A stretch of DNA of 62,623 nucleotides from Methanomicrobiales archaeon (lineage in GTDB: Archaea > Halobacteriota > Methanomicrobia > Methanomicrobiales > JACTUA01): NCBI GenBank assembly GCA_030019205.1, contig JASEFH010000016.1, forward strand, positions 1 to 62,623. Reading direction: 5' to 3'. Below the pieces are notes generated by a model. It saw only the letters and a program-made list of their open reading frames with translations. It searched no databases and was not told where the DNA came from. The translations under genes and the position numbers were made by a program. Position 1 is the first letter of the stretch, and every line of letters begins with the position of its first letter. This document shows, piece after piece, positions 43,746-53,713 of this stretch.

Positions 43746-44423
43746 ATGCCGATCAAAGGACGGGATATGGCCCTCGCTGATTATATCGGGAAGTTCTGGG
43801 CGGGCGCCGAGGTCATGTACGGCGTGATCATCGCCATGACGTTCACCAGCACGCTCCGGGGGTTTCCGGGCATGTTCGAGGTCGTCGTGCGGCACGTCAC
43901 CGCGGCTGCGCTCCTCTGCTGCGTCGCCTGGGGCATTGCCGACGGACTGTTCTATCTCTGGGAGCGTCACTACATCGTCCGCCAGGAGAACCGCATCATC
44001 GAGTACGCGCAGTCTGACCAACATCGGGAGACCGCCCTGTCCCTGATCGGGGAGCAGCTGGACGACACGATTCTGCGGAACGTTCCGGAGAAGGAGAGAC
44101 TCCTGTTCTACGACAGGCTCTCGCGGATCCTCCCGGGCGCACCCGCGCGGGAGGGGGTGTCTCCCCGTGAGACGGCGGCGATCCTCTTCGGCACCTTTCT
44201 GATGTCGGCCGGGAGCGGGGCGATCGTCGTTCTGCCGTTCTACATCGCCGCCGATGCTGCACAGGCCCTGACGGTCTCGAACCTCGCAGGAATCCTGCTG
44301 CTGTTCGGCATCGGCTGTCTGAGAGCGCTCGAGAGGGGGATCGTCCCGAAGGTGCTGTCCGGGCTCGGGTCGGCGCTGATAGGCATCATCGTCGCAGGAA
44401 TCACGATCGTCCTGGGCGGCTAG
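43746..44423 (+). CDS. VIT1/CCC1-like membrane protein
   Basis: About 225 residues with five hydrophobic helices, two before and three after a central soluble segment ('ENRIIEYAQSDQHRETALSL' to 'RLSRILPG'). The N-terminal 'GAEVMYGVIIAMTFTSTLRG' and helix arrangement resemble the VIT1/CCC1 family of Fe/Mn transporters, but the match is by pattern only. ATG 43746 (MPIKGRDM) and ATG 43767 are both possible starts. Confidence 0.6.
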   Translation: MPIKGRDMALADYIGKFWAGAEVMYGVIIAMTFTSTLRGFPGMFEVVVRHVTAAALLCCVAWGIADGLFYLWERHYIVRQENRIIEYAQSDQHRETALSLIGEQLDDTILRNVPEKERLLFYDRLSRILPGAPAREGVSPRETAAILFGTFLMSAGSGAIVVLPFYIAADAAQALTVSNLAGILLLFGIGCLRALERGIVPKVLSGLGSALIGIIVAGITIVLGG

Positions 44424-44837
44424 CAGCGGCGGCGATGCCCGGCGGAGGGGACGGAGCGCATGCCTCCGTCCGGAACCGCGCGCCCGCAGATCTCCTCCCC
44501 GGAAGATCGTCCCGCTGCACCGGGGGGCGATCCGAAGGAGCCGCAGCCGCCAGTACGCACGGATCGCAGGGGCGGGGCGATCGGGATCGTCGGGAGGCTG
44601 GTTCCGCCAGGCACGCCCGAAGACGCCGCCCTGATCGGGCGACGGCGGAGCGTCCCGGATCTGTCACCGACATCCCCGCAGGACCGGGCAACCAACCGCC
44701 CCGGATGCGGGGGAAGCCGTTCGGCGCACCCGCAGGGATCCGCTCCTGCCGCACGGGGATCCCGCGGAGGAACAGGTTTTTCATTCCGCAGGTCGAACTT
44801 CCTCCAGCATAGATATCCCCAGTACACCAGGAGCGAA
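44424..44837. other. Gap before the histidine kinase, no gene seen
   Basis: Frames on both strands are open but Arg/Pro-rich and lack recognisable features. The long plus-strand frame continuing into the kinase becomes plausible protein only from the ATG at 44838. Confidence 0.45.
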
Positions 44838-47105
44838 ATGCCGGCATCCCCTCACACCCCCAGGGACAGAGAGCACACTGATCAGGATCGGGCGCACCTG
44901 GAGCTGGATGCCATCTACGCCTCCGCTCCCATCGGGTTGTGCCTCATCGATGCGGACACCCGCTTCCTCCGCGTCAATCGGCGGTTTGCAGAGATGGGCG
45001 GGTTCTCCGTCGAGGAGATCCTCGGAAGGAGGGTCCGCGATCTGATACCGGCCCTTGCGGACCGGCTGGAGGAACTTACCCGTTACGTCGTGGATACAGG
45101 CGAGGCGCTCCTCGAGATCGGAGTGGAGGGAGAGACACCGGCACATCCCGGCGCGCTTCGATCCTGGAGGATCAATGCGTGGCCTGTGCGGGATTCTCGC
45201 GGGCAGGTCATCGCGATCAACATCGCCGTTGACGAGACCACCGAGCGCAATCGGGCGGAGGAGGCTTTACAGCAGGAGAAGGAGCGGATGGGGGCCATCC
45301 TCACCGCGCTGGACACGGGACTCTCCCTGATCGACCGGGATATGACGATCCTCTGGGTCAACCAGAAGGTGCGGGATCTGTTCCCCGGCCGCGACCCCGT
45401 CGGCCAGAAGTGCTACCGGTTCTACGAGAGGAAGGAGTCCCCCTGCGGTGTATGTGCAGCCCGGCAGTCCCTGGCCACGGGGAAGGTGGCCAGCGTCGAT
45501 AAGTACGTTCCGGGAGAGGGATCGGCTCCCGGTCACTGGCTCCACCTGGTATCCCAGCCGGTCAGGGACCGCTCCGGACAGGTTACCCAGATGCTGGAAT
45601 CCTTCACGGATATCACCCCGCAGAAGAAGATGGTGGAAGCCCTGCGGGAGAGCGAGGCGAAGTACCGGTCGCTCATCGATACGCTCCAGGAAGGAGTCGT
45701 CGTGATCGATAGGGCAGGCGTCATCCGGTATGCGAATCCCCCGCTGGCTGCCATGCTGGGGTACACCGTGGAGAATACCATCGGGAGATCTGTCTTTTCG
45801 TTCATGGACGCACAAAATGCCCGCATCCTCCGGGAGCACATGGGGCAACGACAGAAAGGCAGGAAAGAGCAGTACGAACTGGAGGCCGTCACCGAACAGG
45901 GGGTCAAGAAACACATCCTTATCGAGGCTTCGCCCGTGACCGATGAACAGGGGAATTTCATCGGCTCCATTGCAGGAGTCATGGATATCACCGAGCGCAA
46001 GCGGACCGAGGAGGCGCTACGGGAAAGCGAGGAGAAGTATCGGGATCTCTTTCTCAATGATCTTACCGGGGATTTTGTGGGGTACCCCGATGGAACAATC
46101 CAGGACTGCAATCTTGCATTCGCCCGCATGTTTGGATTTGCATCCATCGAGGAGGCAAAAGCATCCAATTTCCTCCATACTTTCATCGATGCGGAACAGC
46201 CGGGGCAGCTGCTTGCCCGCCTCAGAAGGGAAAAGAAGATCGAGTCTGTTGGAACGTACCGAAAGAGGAGGGACGGGACCCGGATCCACGTCATTGAAAC
46301 GCTCATCGGCATCTTTGACGACAGCGGAGCGCTGGTGCAGTTGCGGGGCTATCTCTTCGAAGACACGGAGCGCGTTCGCGCCGAAGAGGCCATGAGAAGG
46401 TACCTGGACCAGCTCAAACGCAGCAACGAAGATCTCGAACGGTTCGCCTACATATCCAGCCATGATCTCCAGGAACCCCTGCGGACGATCGTCAGTTACG
46501 CCCAACTGCTGGAGCGCAAGTACAAGGGGATGCTCGATGCCGATGCCGATGAGTATCTCCAGTACCTCGTCAAAGGCGGCAAGCGGATGCAGAACCTCGT
46601 CCATGATCTGCTGGAGTATTCCCGCGTCAATACGAAAGGCTCGGAGCTCCGCGAAACGGATGCCTCCGCGGTTGTTGAAGATACCCTCCCCATCATCCGC
46701 ACCCTGGCAGAGGCGAATGGAGCGACCGTTACGTACGATGCCCTGCCCATGGTGATGGCCGATCCCACTCAGCTCCGGCAGGTCTTCTCCAACCTGATCA
46801 GCAATGCCATCAAATTCAGGAGAGAGGGGGTTCCGCCTGACATTCATATATCTGCCAGGAAGAGAGATGGCATGGTGCAATTCTCGGTCCGCGATAATGG
46901 CATCGGGATCGAGCCCCAGTATTTCGAGCGGATTTTCGTCATCTTCCAGCGGCTCCACGGAGTGGAGGCCTATGAAGGAACAGGCATCGGCCTTGCCATC
47001 GTGAAGCGGATCATCGAACGGCACGGAGGGCGCATCTGGGTGGAGTCCGAGCCGGGGCAGGGGTCGACGTTCCACTTCACGATACCGGCCCCAAAAAGCG
47101 GTTGA
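44838..47105 (+). CDS. Multi-PAS sensor histidine kinase
   Basis: A 755-residue cytoplasmic sensor with no membrane helix. Four PAS-type domains at roughly residues 15-135, 145-265, 275-390 and 400-520 are linked by typical 'ITERKRTEEALRESEEKYRD' coiled joints. Then a HisKA domain has phospho-acceptor His542 in 'SSHDLQEPLRT', and the ATPase domain has 'NLISNAIKFR' (N box), 'VRDNGIGIEP' (G1) and 'GTGIGLAIVKRII' (G2). PAS2 has four cysteines ('CYRFYERKESPCGVCAARQS'), so it may sense redox state or bind a metal. The ATG at 44838 has an AGGAG ribosome-binding site. No response regulator is adjacent. Confidence 0.92.
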   Translation: MPASPHTPRDREHTDQDRAHLELDAIYASAPIGLCLIDADTRFLRVNRRFAEMGGFSVEEILGRRVRDLIPALADRLEELTRYVVDTGEALLEIGVEGETPAHPGALRSWRINAWPVRDSRGQVIAINIAVDETTERNRAEEALQQEKERMGAILTALDTGLSLIDRDMTILWVNQKVRDLFPGRDPVGQKCYRFYERKESPCGVCAARQSLATGKVASVDKYVPGEGSAPGHWLHLVSQPVRDRSGQVTQMLESFTDITPQKKMVEALRESEAKYRSLIDTLQEGVVVIDRAGVIRYANPPLAAMLGYTVENTIGRSVFSFMDAQNARILREHMGQRQKGRKEQYELEAVTEQGVKKHILIEASPVTDEQGNFIGSIAGVMDITERKRTEEALRESEEKYRDLFLNDLTGDFVGYPDGTIQDCNLAFARMFGFASIEEAKASNFLHTFIDAEQPGQLLARLRREKKIESVGTYRKRRDGTRIHVIETLIGIFDDSGALVQLRGYLFEDTERVRAEEAMRRYLDQLKRSNEDLERFAYISSHDLQEPLRTIVSYAQLLERKYKGMLDADADEYLQYLVKGGKRMQNLVHDLLEYSRVNTKGSELRETDASAVVEDTLPIIRTLAEANGATVTYDALPMVMADPTQLRQVFSNLISNAIKFRREGVPPDIHISARKRDGMVQFSVRDNGIGIEPQYFERIFVIFQRLHGVEAYEGTGIGLAIVKRIIERHGGRIWVESEPGQGSTFHFTIPAPKSG

Positions 47106-47811
47106 CGTTCCGGGCTGCTCCCGAGAAGCGGCTCCGGGCCAGCGTTTTACGCCGCAACCGGAGGTGAACCGCGTTCCCGGAAGAGGGCGGACGACCTTTC
47201 CCGCGCGGCGCCACGGCCATTTCCTCCCTCCTCTCCCTGCAGCCCACCCGCGATCTGCTGCTATCCGTGACCATCCTGCCCGCGCTGCTCGCGACGGCGT
47301 TCTCCCGGGGGAGGAAGATCCGGGGCGGGCGCCGGCGGATCGGCGAGGGAGCGGAGCATCCACGTGTCGCCCGCTCATGCCGCTGCCGCCGATACCGGCA
47401 GAGAGCGGGAGATAGTGGCTTCGTGCCACGGGCGCGCACCGAATCGGGACCCGGTACATTCCGGGTCGCCGGTATGCGGCTGGCGACCGGAGCGCGTTCC
47501 ACCGGATTATATGGGCGAGCAGGCACACTCTGCGAGGGGAAGGCTGGGGCGCCAGCTGCTCCCCCGATGGAACCGCACCCGTGCACGGAGGGAGGGCTTC
47601 GCTGCCCGGAGACGGAACCACCCGAAGATCGGTCGCGAACCATGAGGGCCGACCGTGCGACGGGACGTCGGGCCTGTCCGCAGACGGGACGGGTGCACGC
47701 TGCGCCGGAGAGCGTATGTCCCCGGAAAGAGGGGGTATTTTCCTCTTCGTCCGGGAAGCGGTGTTCGTGGCCGCCTGCAGAGCCGTGACCACAGTACTCG
47801 ATACGATCCCC
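47106..47811. other. 0.7-kb gap without a recognisable gene
   Basis: Several overlapping frames are open on both strands, all low-complexity and Arg-rich. I see no family motif, clear ribosome-binding site or strong TATA box. Confidence 0.45.
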
Positions 47812-48672
47812 TCACGGGTCATCGGGAGAACCGGGGGGATCCTGTCGGGCGTAGCGGTAGCAGGCCAGGGTTTTCGGACCCCACAGGAATACGACGGCAC
47901 CAGCGGCAGCGGCGAGGATGGCACTCACGACTACGGGATCGTACGGGAAACCGTAGTCGGGGACGGTGACCAGGTTGATCGTCGTATGGAAGAGGACCAT
48001 GCCAAAGACGCTCTTCCCGGCGTTGTTGTAGATCCAGACCATGAGCACGCGGACCAGAATCGTGGATGCGCACTGCCCCGCCACCCAGAGCGGGGGATTC
48101 GCAAGGGTGTAGGGCACGAGATGCCACAGGGCCCAGACCGCCCCGATCGCAAGGGCCGACGGCAAGGCGCTCCACCGCTCCTGCAACGGATCGAGGGCAT
48201 ACCCCGACCAGCCGAGCTCCTCGCCGATTGCCGCGAAGAAGAAGACGACGAGATACGCGGGCATCATCAGGACCGGGACCCGGAGGGCGGGGACGGATGC
48301 TCCCGCAAGGCTCGTCCATGCCATGGCGAGGATCCCCGCCGCGGGCATCAGGAACAGGATCGGTGCATACCAGATCTTCTGCGCGATCCGCCGGTGGTCG
48401 ACAGCCCTCCCCAGCAGGCGCTTCACGCCGTCCCATCCCGTCTCCCGACAGGCCAGGATCGAGGCTGCGAGCACCGGAATGCCGACCATCGCCAGGGTGT
48501 ACGGAGGCACAAGCCCCAGCACGTAGCCGGGAACCGAGATCAGGACGACCAGCAGAAAGTAGATCCAGGGATGTCTCTCCGTCTCGGCCTTCTCCATCGG
48601 CATCGCTCCGCGCCCGCGGTCCGGAAGGTTCAGGTCATTTCGTTCCCCATCGTTGAAAAGGTTTGCATTCAT
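47812..48672 (-). CDS. CPBP-family intramembrane metalloprotease
   Basis: A 286-residue protein with seven to eight membrane helices, of the CAAX protease and bacteriocin-processing family. The catalytic motif is '[16 protein letters not shown]' (Glu151-Glu152), with His184 in 'ALWHLVPY' and a later His in '[10 protein letters not shown]' near residue 230. Such proteases cut substrates within the membrane. The ATG at 48672 gives a polar N-terminus; an ATG at 48603 ([11 protein letters not shown]) would start closer to the first helix. Confidence 0.88.
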   Translation of the reverse strand: MNANLFNDGERNDLNLPDRGRGAMPMEKAETERHPWIYFLLVVLISVPGYVLGLVPPYTLAMVGIPVLAASILACRETGWDGVKRLLGRAVDHRRIAQKIWYAPILFLMPAAGILAMAWTSLAGASVPALRVPVLMMPAYLVVFFFAAIGEELGWSGYALDPLQERWSALPSALAIGAVWALWHLVPYTLANPPLWVAGQCASTILVRVLMVWIYNNAGKSVFGMVLFHTTINLVTVPDYGFPYDPVVVSAILAAAAGAVVFLWGPKTLACYRYARQDPPGSPDDP

Positions 48673-48896
48673 GGTTCGTGACGGCTCCCGGCAACCCGGC
48701 GAAAGGACGGGATGGCAGAGTACGTACGCCCCCCATCCCCTCGTCCTCCGGGGGAGGGGGATCCACCCTGGAGCGGCACGCTATCGTCCCTCTCACGCAT
48801 ACTGATCTCTTCCGGCGCACTGCACGAAGGTCCTGCGGCAGGAAACGTATATCAGCGATGAAGGGCATGAGTCGCCCCGAAAGGAGATCGACCGGC

Positions 48897-49478
48897 ATGG
48901 CACAGACAGAGCAGTCGGGAACGGAGACGGCAATCGCCCGATCCGGGAGCAGAGGGGGGCAGGTGCGTCCTGCCCGGATCATCGCAGAACCGGGAAGACA
49001 GGAGTTCGTCGTCATCCGGGAGTTCGACGCCCCGCGGGATCTCGTCTTTCGGGCGTACACCGATCCGGAACTCTACGCGCAGTGGATCGGTCCGCGGACG
49101 CTCTCCACGGCGATCGAGACGTTCGAGCCGCGGAGCGGGGGCAGGTGGCGGTATATCCAGAAGGATCCGCAGGGCAACGAGTTCGGTTTCCACGGGGTGC
49201 ACCACGACGTCACGCCGCCGGAGCGGATCATCGAGACCTTCGAGTACGAGGGGCTGCCGGAACCGGGGCACGTCATCCTGCAAAGAGCGGACTTCGAGGA
49301 GCTCCCGGAGAACCACACGCGGGTTACCAGCAGATCGGTCTTCCTGTCCGTAGAAGATCGCGACGGGATGCTGCAGTCCGACATGGAGGAGGGCATGAAC
49401 GACTCTTTCTCCCGCCTGGACGAGCTGCTGGAGAGGCTGCAGAGATCGCGATCCGGAAGGGGGGACCTGCAGCACTGA
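48897..49478 (+). CDS. SRPBCC/AHSA1-domain protein
   Basis: About 193 residues with an Activator-of-Hsp90 (AHSA1)-like START fold: '[20 protein letters not shown]', '[20 protein letters not shown]', '[20 protein letters not shown]' and '[20 protein letters not shown]'. These proteins bind hydrophobic ligands; the specific ligand is unknown. The ATG at 48897 has a GGAG upstream. In-frame ATGs at 48858 and 48867 lie just after a TATA-like acgtatatca (48845-48854) and are too close to it to be in the transcript. Confidence 0.85.
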   Translation: MAQTEQSGTETAIARSGSRGGQVRPARIIAEPGRQEFVVIREFDAPRDLVFRAYTDPELYAQWIGPRTLSTAIETFEPRSGGRWRYIQKDPQGNEFGFHGVHHDVTPPERIIETFEYEGLPEPGHVILQRADFEELPENHTRVTSRSVFLSVEDRDGMLQSDMEEGMNDSFSRLDELLERLQRSRSGRGDLQH

Positions 49479-49602
49479 TCCCCTTCTGTCCACCGGAACG
49501 GGATCTCGCACGTTCGCAACCGGCGTCTCCCGGGACAGCAACGGACCGCGGCATCCCGGGGGGCGGGAAGAATAATCCCGGGAGGCGGAGAGAGGAACGG
49601 GT

Positions 49603-49905
49603 ATGAAGGGAAACCAGATCGCGGGAGGGTTAGCCGGCGCTTTCATCGCATCTCTCGGCCTGTTATGGTTTCTGCAGGGGACGGGAATTCTCCGGATGCG
49701 TCCCATACTGTGCATCGCAAACTGCGAGGAGATTGCCGGCAGATCCCCGTTCTGGGCAGGCGCTGGAGCGATCGTGTTCGTTATCGGGATTCTTGCCGTC
49801 CTCGCGAGTGTCCGGCGCGCCTGTACTCCCCGAATAACAAGGGGCATGAAGGCTCTTTGCGCCGCGGCTGCCCCTGGAAGGCCTCGAAATGTCCGGTCAC
49901 CCTAG
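49603..49905 (+). CDS. Small two-helix membrane protein
   Basis: A 100-residue protein with two membrane helices ('IAGGLAGAFIASLGLLWFLQ' and 'FWAGAGAIVFVIGILAVLAS') joined by a loop containing 'MRPILCIANCEEIAG'. Similar short proteins of unknown function occur in archaea. It ends 18 bases before the rubredoxin gene and may be co-transcribed with it. Confidence 0.65.
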   Translation: MKGNQIAGGLAGAFIASLGLLWFLQGTGILRMRPILCIANCEEIAGRSPFWAGAGAIVFVIGILAVLASVRRACTPRITRGMKALCAAAAPGRPRNVRSP

Positions 49906-49923
49906 GAAGCATGGCGGTGCCGC

Positions 49924-50088
49924 ATGACGCTGTATCGCTGCGATGTCTGCAACGTGTACACCTACGACTCCCAGCGGGGCGACCCCGGAACCAGTATTCC
50001 CGCCGGTACCCTTCCTGCCGATTTCCCCGACACCTGGAGATGCCCCTTCTGCGGTGCGACGAAGGTTCACCTGCGGCCGATACGATGA
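49924..50088 (+). CDS. Rubredoxin
   Basis: A 54-residue mononuclear iron protein. The two ligand pairs are present: 'YRCDVCNVYTYD' (CX2C, residues 5-8) and 'WRCPFCGATK' (CX2CG) near residues 42-45. Between them are the conserved aromatic and Pro-Asp-Thr-Trp segment ('FPDTWRC'). It is an electron carrier, in methanogens often serving oxygen or superoxide detoxification. Start at ATG 49924, stop TGA 50086-50088. Confidence 0.93.
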   Translation: MTLYRCDVCNVYTYDSQRGDPGTSIPAGTLPADFPDTWRCPFCGATKVHLRPIR

Positions 50089-50194
50089 CAGGGAACGACC
50101 CGCGGGGATGAAGGACGGAGTGCCGTCTCCGCACCTCCGCCCGAACGAATTTCCAAATCCTTATTCCCGCCCTTGCAGAAGGATCCCTGTCTGC

Positions 50195-51487
50195 ATGCTC
50201 GGGGATGACAGGCGGACCGCGGAAGGACCCTCGCTCTTCGGGATGCCCGCGGAGAGGGGGCGGTGGGGGCTCGTCGCCGCAGGGCTGGTTATCAACCTCT
50301 GCCTCGGGACCGTCTACGCCTGGAGCGTCTTTGTAAATCCGCTCATAGAGTATTTCTCCGTGCACCTCGGGCAGACCGTCACCGCGAACGACGTGCTGAT
50401 GCCGTACTCGGTGATCCTCGCCGTCTTCGCGCTCACCATGGCCCTGACCGGCAGGTCCGTCGAGACGCTCGGCCCGCGGACGATCACCATCGCCGGATGC
50501 ATTCTGACCGCTCTCGGCTGGCTGCTGGCGTCGGCGGCCTCCTCCATCGCCATGCTTGCCGCCATGTTCGGGGTGATCGGGGGCATCGGCATCGGGATCG
50601 CCTACGGGGCGACGGTCGCCGTTGCCGCCCGCTGGTTCCCGGACCGCAGGGGGCTCGCGGTCGGGCTGACCGTGTTCGGGGTCGGGTTCTCGGCATTCGT
50701 CACAGCAAACCTCGCCGGTCACCTCATCGCCGCATACGGGGTGATGACCGCGTTCCGCGTCTTCGGGATCGGGATCGTTCTCGTAACGGTGCCCCTGGCA
50801 CTCCCGCTCGCCTTCCCGCCGGAAGGGTGGAGACCCGCCGCCCGGAGTCCTCCCGCCCCGGGAGAGGGCGGGCACGCGGCCCGCGAGTGCGACCGGGGGG
50901 AGATGCTACGGACCCCGGGATTCTACGGCCTCTGGATCTGCTACTGCATCGGGTGCACCGCGGGGCTGATGGCCGTCTCCATATCGCAGCCGGTCGGGAC
51001 CGACCTGCTGCAGATCGAGACCGCCCTCGCGACCGCCCTCGTGGGATTCTTCGCCGTCTTCAACGGCGGCGGACGGCTGGTCTTCGGGGTTCTCACCGAC
51101 CGCCTCAACCCGGGAAACGCCGCCAGGCTGTCGTTTCTCCTGATCGCGCTGGCCTCCGTGGCGATGTGGCTGGCGCCGGCAGTCCCGGTGTACATCGCCG
51201 CCTTCGCCGTTCTCTGGGGATGCCTCGGCGGCTGGCTCGCCATCGCGCCGACGGCCACGGCGACCTATTTCGGGACCTGCGACTACCCGCGGTGCTACGG
51301 CGTGGTCTTCCTCGCCTTCGGTGCGGGGGCGATCGCCGGTCCGCAGCTGGCCGGGTTCGTCCGCACGACGACGGGGACCTACGCCGGGGTGTTTCCCTGG
51401 GCGTTCGCCCTCGCGGTCGCCGGTCTTCTGACGGCATCGGTCCTGATGAAGCCGCCGAACCGCGAACACCCGCGGGCAGGCCGTTGA
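50195..51487 (+). CDS. OFA-family MFS transporter
   Basis: A 430-residue major facilitator with twelve membrane helices. 'NLCLGTVYAWSVFVNPLIEY' is the opening signature of the oxalate/formate antiporter (OFA) subfamily, and 'GIAYGATVAVAARWFPDRRG' is its loop 4-5 motif. 'GRLVFGVLTDRLN' is the cytoplasmic loop after helix 8. Substrates are likely small monocarboxylates, unproved here. I chose the ATG at 50195 because a TATA-like ccttattcccg lies about 35 bases upstream; the open frame extends further back through the rubredoxin gene in another frame. Confidence 0.87.
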   Translation: MLGDDRRTAEGPSLFGMPAERGRWGLVAAGLVINLCLGTVYAWSVFVNPLIEYFSVHLGQTVTANDVLMPYSVILAVFALTMALTGRSVETLGPRTITIAGCILTALGWLLASAASSIAMLAAMFGVIGGIGIGIAYGATVAVAARWFPDRRGLAVGLTVFGVGFSAFVTANLAGHLIAAYGVMTAFRVFGIGIVLVTVPLALPLAFPPEGWRPAARSPPAPGEGGHAARECDRGEMLRTPGFYGLWICYCIGCTAGLMAVSISQPVGTDLLQIETALATALVGFFAVFNGGGRLVFGVLTDRLNPGNAARLSFLLIALASVAMWLAPAVPVYIAAFAVLWGCLGGWLAIAPTATATYFGTCDYPRCYGVVFLAFGAGAIAGPQLAGFVRTTTGTYAGVFPWAFALAVAGLLTASVLMKPPNREHPRAGR

Positions 51488-51563
51488 CCACCCCCCCCTG
51501 TCATTCGCCCCGTTCTGTCCAGCGGGGCGAAAGGACTGCGCCGGTTTAGCGTGGGGCTGCGGC

Positions 51564-52796
51564 TCATCCATGGAAGGGATCTTCCACCCCGATGGAGCGG
51601 TACATGGCTGCCCGCAGGGCGACCTCTCTCGGGTCCTCCAGATACGCCCCCATGCGGTTCGGGATATACCCATAGCCGATCTCATGGCGGGGATCGGCAA
51701 ACCCGAAGGAACCTCCCGTTCCCGGGGCCCCGAAGGCGCTCGGGTGAGCAAAGGGATTCTCCGGGCCCGGCTTCAGGAACCCGAGCGAGAACCGAACCTC
51801 CACCTTCAGGCATGCATCGCGGAACCCGCGGCTCGGCGGAACGGCGGGCGCCATCAGCTGCCGGAGCGTCTCCTCGCGCAGTCCGAGGTCTCTCCCTCCG
51901 GTCGCGAAGACGCTGTAGGCCTTCGCCATGGCCCGGGCCGTCCCGACACCGCCCCCGGCCGGCACCTCCAGGTTCCGGGCGTAGATGTGCTCTTTATCCT
52001 CCGCCGGCAGCTCCGACCCCTGCAGGCAGCGGCGGAAGCGCGAGCGCGGGTTCATGGCGGAGAGCAGGAGGGGGACGGGCAGTGCGAAGAGCGCTTCTGC
52101 CATGTTGAACCGCTCGAGCGTCGCCAGCCGTGCGTTCGGGATCTCCGCGGGCAGGCGGATATAGAAGTCGAGCCCCAGCGGATCGGCGATCTCCTCCTGG
52201 AAGAACCGTCCCAGCGTGCGGTGCCCGGGATCGACCCGGCGGAGCAGTTCGCTCTCGTAGAACCCCAGGGTGATGCCGTGGTAGGCCTGGCGCGTTCCCG
52301 GCTCAAAGGCCGGTCTCTGCCGCGCGAGCACGACGGCCAGCCGCTCGGGATCCGCGACGAGGCTCCTGTCCGGCCGCACGTCCAGGGCGAACAGCCCGCC
52401 CTGGTGCGAAAGCAGCTGGCGGACCGTGATCCGATCCTTGCCGCGCTGGCCGAACTCCGGCCAGTAGGTGCTGACGTACTCGTCGTAGTCGTACAGCCCC
52501 CTTGAGTGAGCGAGCGCCATGGCGAGCCCGGCCATGCCCTTTGTCGAGGAGTGGACCAGGGCCATGGTGCCCTCTTCCCAGGGTTCGCCCGTCGACCGGT
52601 TGCGGATGCCGCCCCAGAGGTCGACGACCTTCTCCCCGCGATGGTAGATGCAGCAGGCAGCTCCGAGCTCCCGGCGGCGCTGGAAGTTCTCCACGAACGC
52701 CTCCCGCACCGCCTCGAACCCTGCCCCGGCAAACCCTCCCACGGCAAACGGTTCCATCGGCGCCCTCACACCCTCTCTCCCTCTCGCAGCCGCCAT
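51564..52796 (-). CDS. Class C beta-lactamase-type serine hydrolase
   Basis: A 410-residue hydrolase of the beta-lactamase/transpeptidase (EstB-like, family VIII esterase) fold. The catalytic SxxK is 'SSTK' at residues 83-86, 'ITVRQLLSHQGGLFALD' is the downstream landmark, and 'AYHGITLGFYESEL' holds the Tyr motif. No signal peptide is seen, so it is probably cytoplasmic, acting on esters or D-amino peptides. An alternative ATG at 52757 (MEPFAVGGF) removes 13 residues. Confidence 0.87.
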   Translation of the reverse strand: MAAARGREGVRAPMEPFAVGGFAGAGFEAVREAFVENFQRRRELGAACCIYHRGEKVVDLWGGIRNRSTGEPWEEGTMALVHSSTKGMAGLAMALAHSRGLYDYDEYVSTYWPEFGQRGKDRITVRQLLSHQGGLFALDVRPDRSLVADPERLAVVLARQRPAFEPGTRQAYHGITLGFYESELLRRVDPGHRTLGRFFQEEIADPLGLDFYIRLPAEIPNARLATLERFNMAEALFALPVPLLLSAMNPRSRFRRCLQGSELPAEDKEHIYARNLEVPAGGGVGTARAMAKAYSVFATGGRDLGLREETLRQLMAPAVPPSRGFRDACLKVEVRFSLGFLKPGPENPFAHPSAFGAPGTGGSFGFADPRHEIGYGYIPNRMGAYLEDPREVALRAAMYRSIGVEDPFHG

Positions 52797-53077
52797 CTAC
52801 CTGTCTCGTCCGAAGAACCGATCTCGAGATTCTCCCCGATCTTCTGATCGGCCTTCTTCCTCCCCTCTCGTTTACAAGCTTAAAAGCCCGGGATCTGATA
52901 TATGTTTCATCAGAGTCATGCTGGAAGAACGCAACCCCGCATAGAGCCCAGGTGCACCGGGCTCTCAAATCGCAGCATGCGGCGCCCATAGGAAGGGTGC
53001 GATGCGGAGCATCCGAACGATCCCGTCGCACCGACGCAGTCGGGGCGGTATGACGAAGGGGGATTCCCCGGAGAACA

Positions 53078-53482
53078 TCAGACCGCAGGGACGGGGACAA
53101 CGAGAAATAATGCGTAGCCCTCGCCGATATTCCGCGTCACGTGCCCCTTCCCCGCGGTGTCTTCCAGCAGGATGAGGTCCCCCGATCCCAGCCGCCGCAC
53201 CGTCCCGTCCGTCGTCTCCACCTCCACCGCACCCGACATGAGGGCCAGGAACTGCCGGGCGGGAGCCGGGTGCAGTTCGCCGATCCAGCCGGGCGGAAAC
53301 GTGTAGAAGCGATACTTCGACGCGGGTCTGTCCTCGGAGACGTAGAACGGGGCGGCGGGTGGCGCTGCCTGCACGAGACTCTGTTCGATCGTCACGGTGT
53401 CGACGTGCGAATCGCCCCGGGCGTCCGTATATACCCTGTGGTACTTCACCTGTGCGATACGGGGCGAGTGCGGTTTCGTCAT
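53078..53482 (-). CDS. Cupin-domain protein
   Basis: About 134 residues. A single cupin barrel is seen in 'FYTFPPGWIGELHPAPARQF', 'LALMSGAVEVETTDGTVRRL', 'GSGDLILLEDTAGKGHVTRN'. Two His residues ('ELHPAP', 'KGHVT') could ligate a metal. The ATG at 53482 (MTKPHSPRIAQVKYHRVY) starts the conserved part; the frame further upstream is not coding-like. The function is unknown; cupins of this size are often small-molecule binding or oxygenase proteins. Confidence 0.78.
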   Translation of the reverse strand: MTKPHSPRIAQVKYHRVYTDARGDSHVDTVTIEQSLVQAAPPAAPFYVSEDRPASKYRFYTFPPGWIGELHPAPARQFLALMSGAVEVETTDGTVRRLGSGDLILLEDTAGKGHVTRNIGEGYALFLVVPVPAV

Positions 53483-53713
53483 GGTCGTCCTCGATGTGCG
53501 GGGAATGCTTCCCGATAAGAGTACGAACAGGGCCATAACGGATGAATGTTGCGGAAGGTCTTCGGCCGTGGGAGGTCTGAGTCTCCAGCAGCGCTGCGAA
53601 TTGGAGGGGATCGACGCGCGGACGATGATCCACCGCCGACCAGCACCCGGACCGCGGGAGTGAGGGGTAGGGAGATAGTGCCTCCCCTTCACGGCAGGAT
53701 TCGGCCTGCCGGA

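Noticed and set aside
44460-44837. N-terminal extension of the histidine kinase
   Set aside because: Low-complexity sequence; the ATG at 44838 has a proper ribosome-binding site and directly precedes the first PAS domain.
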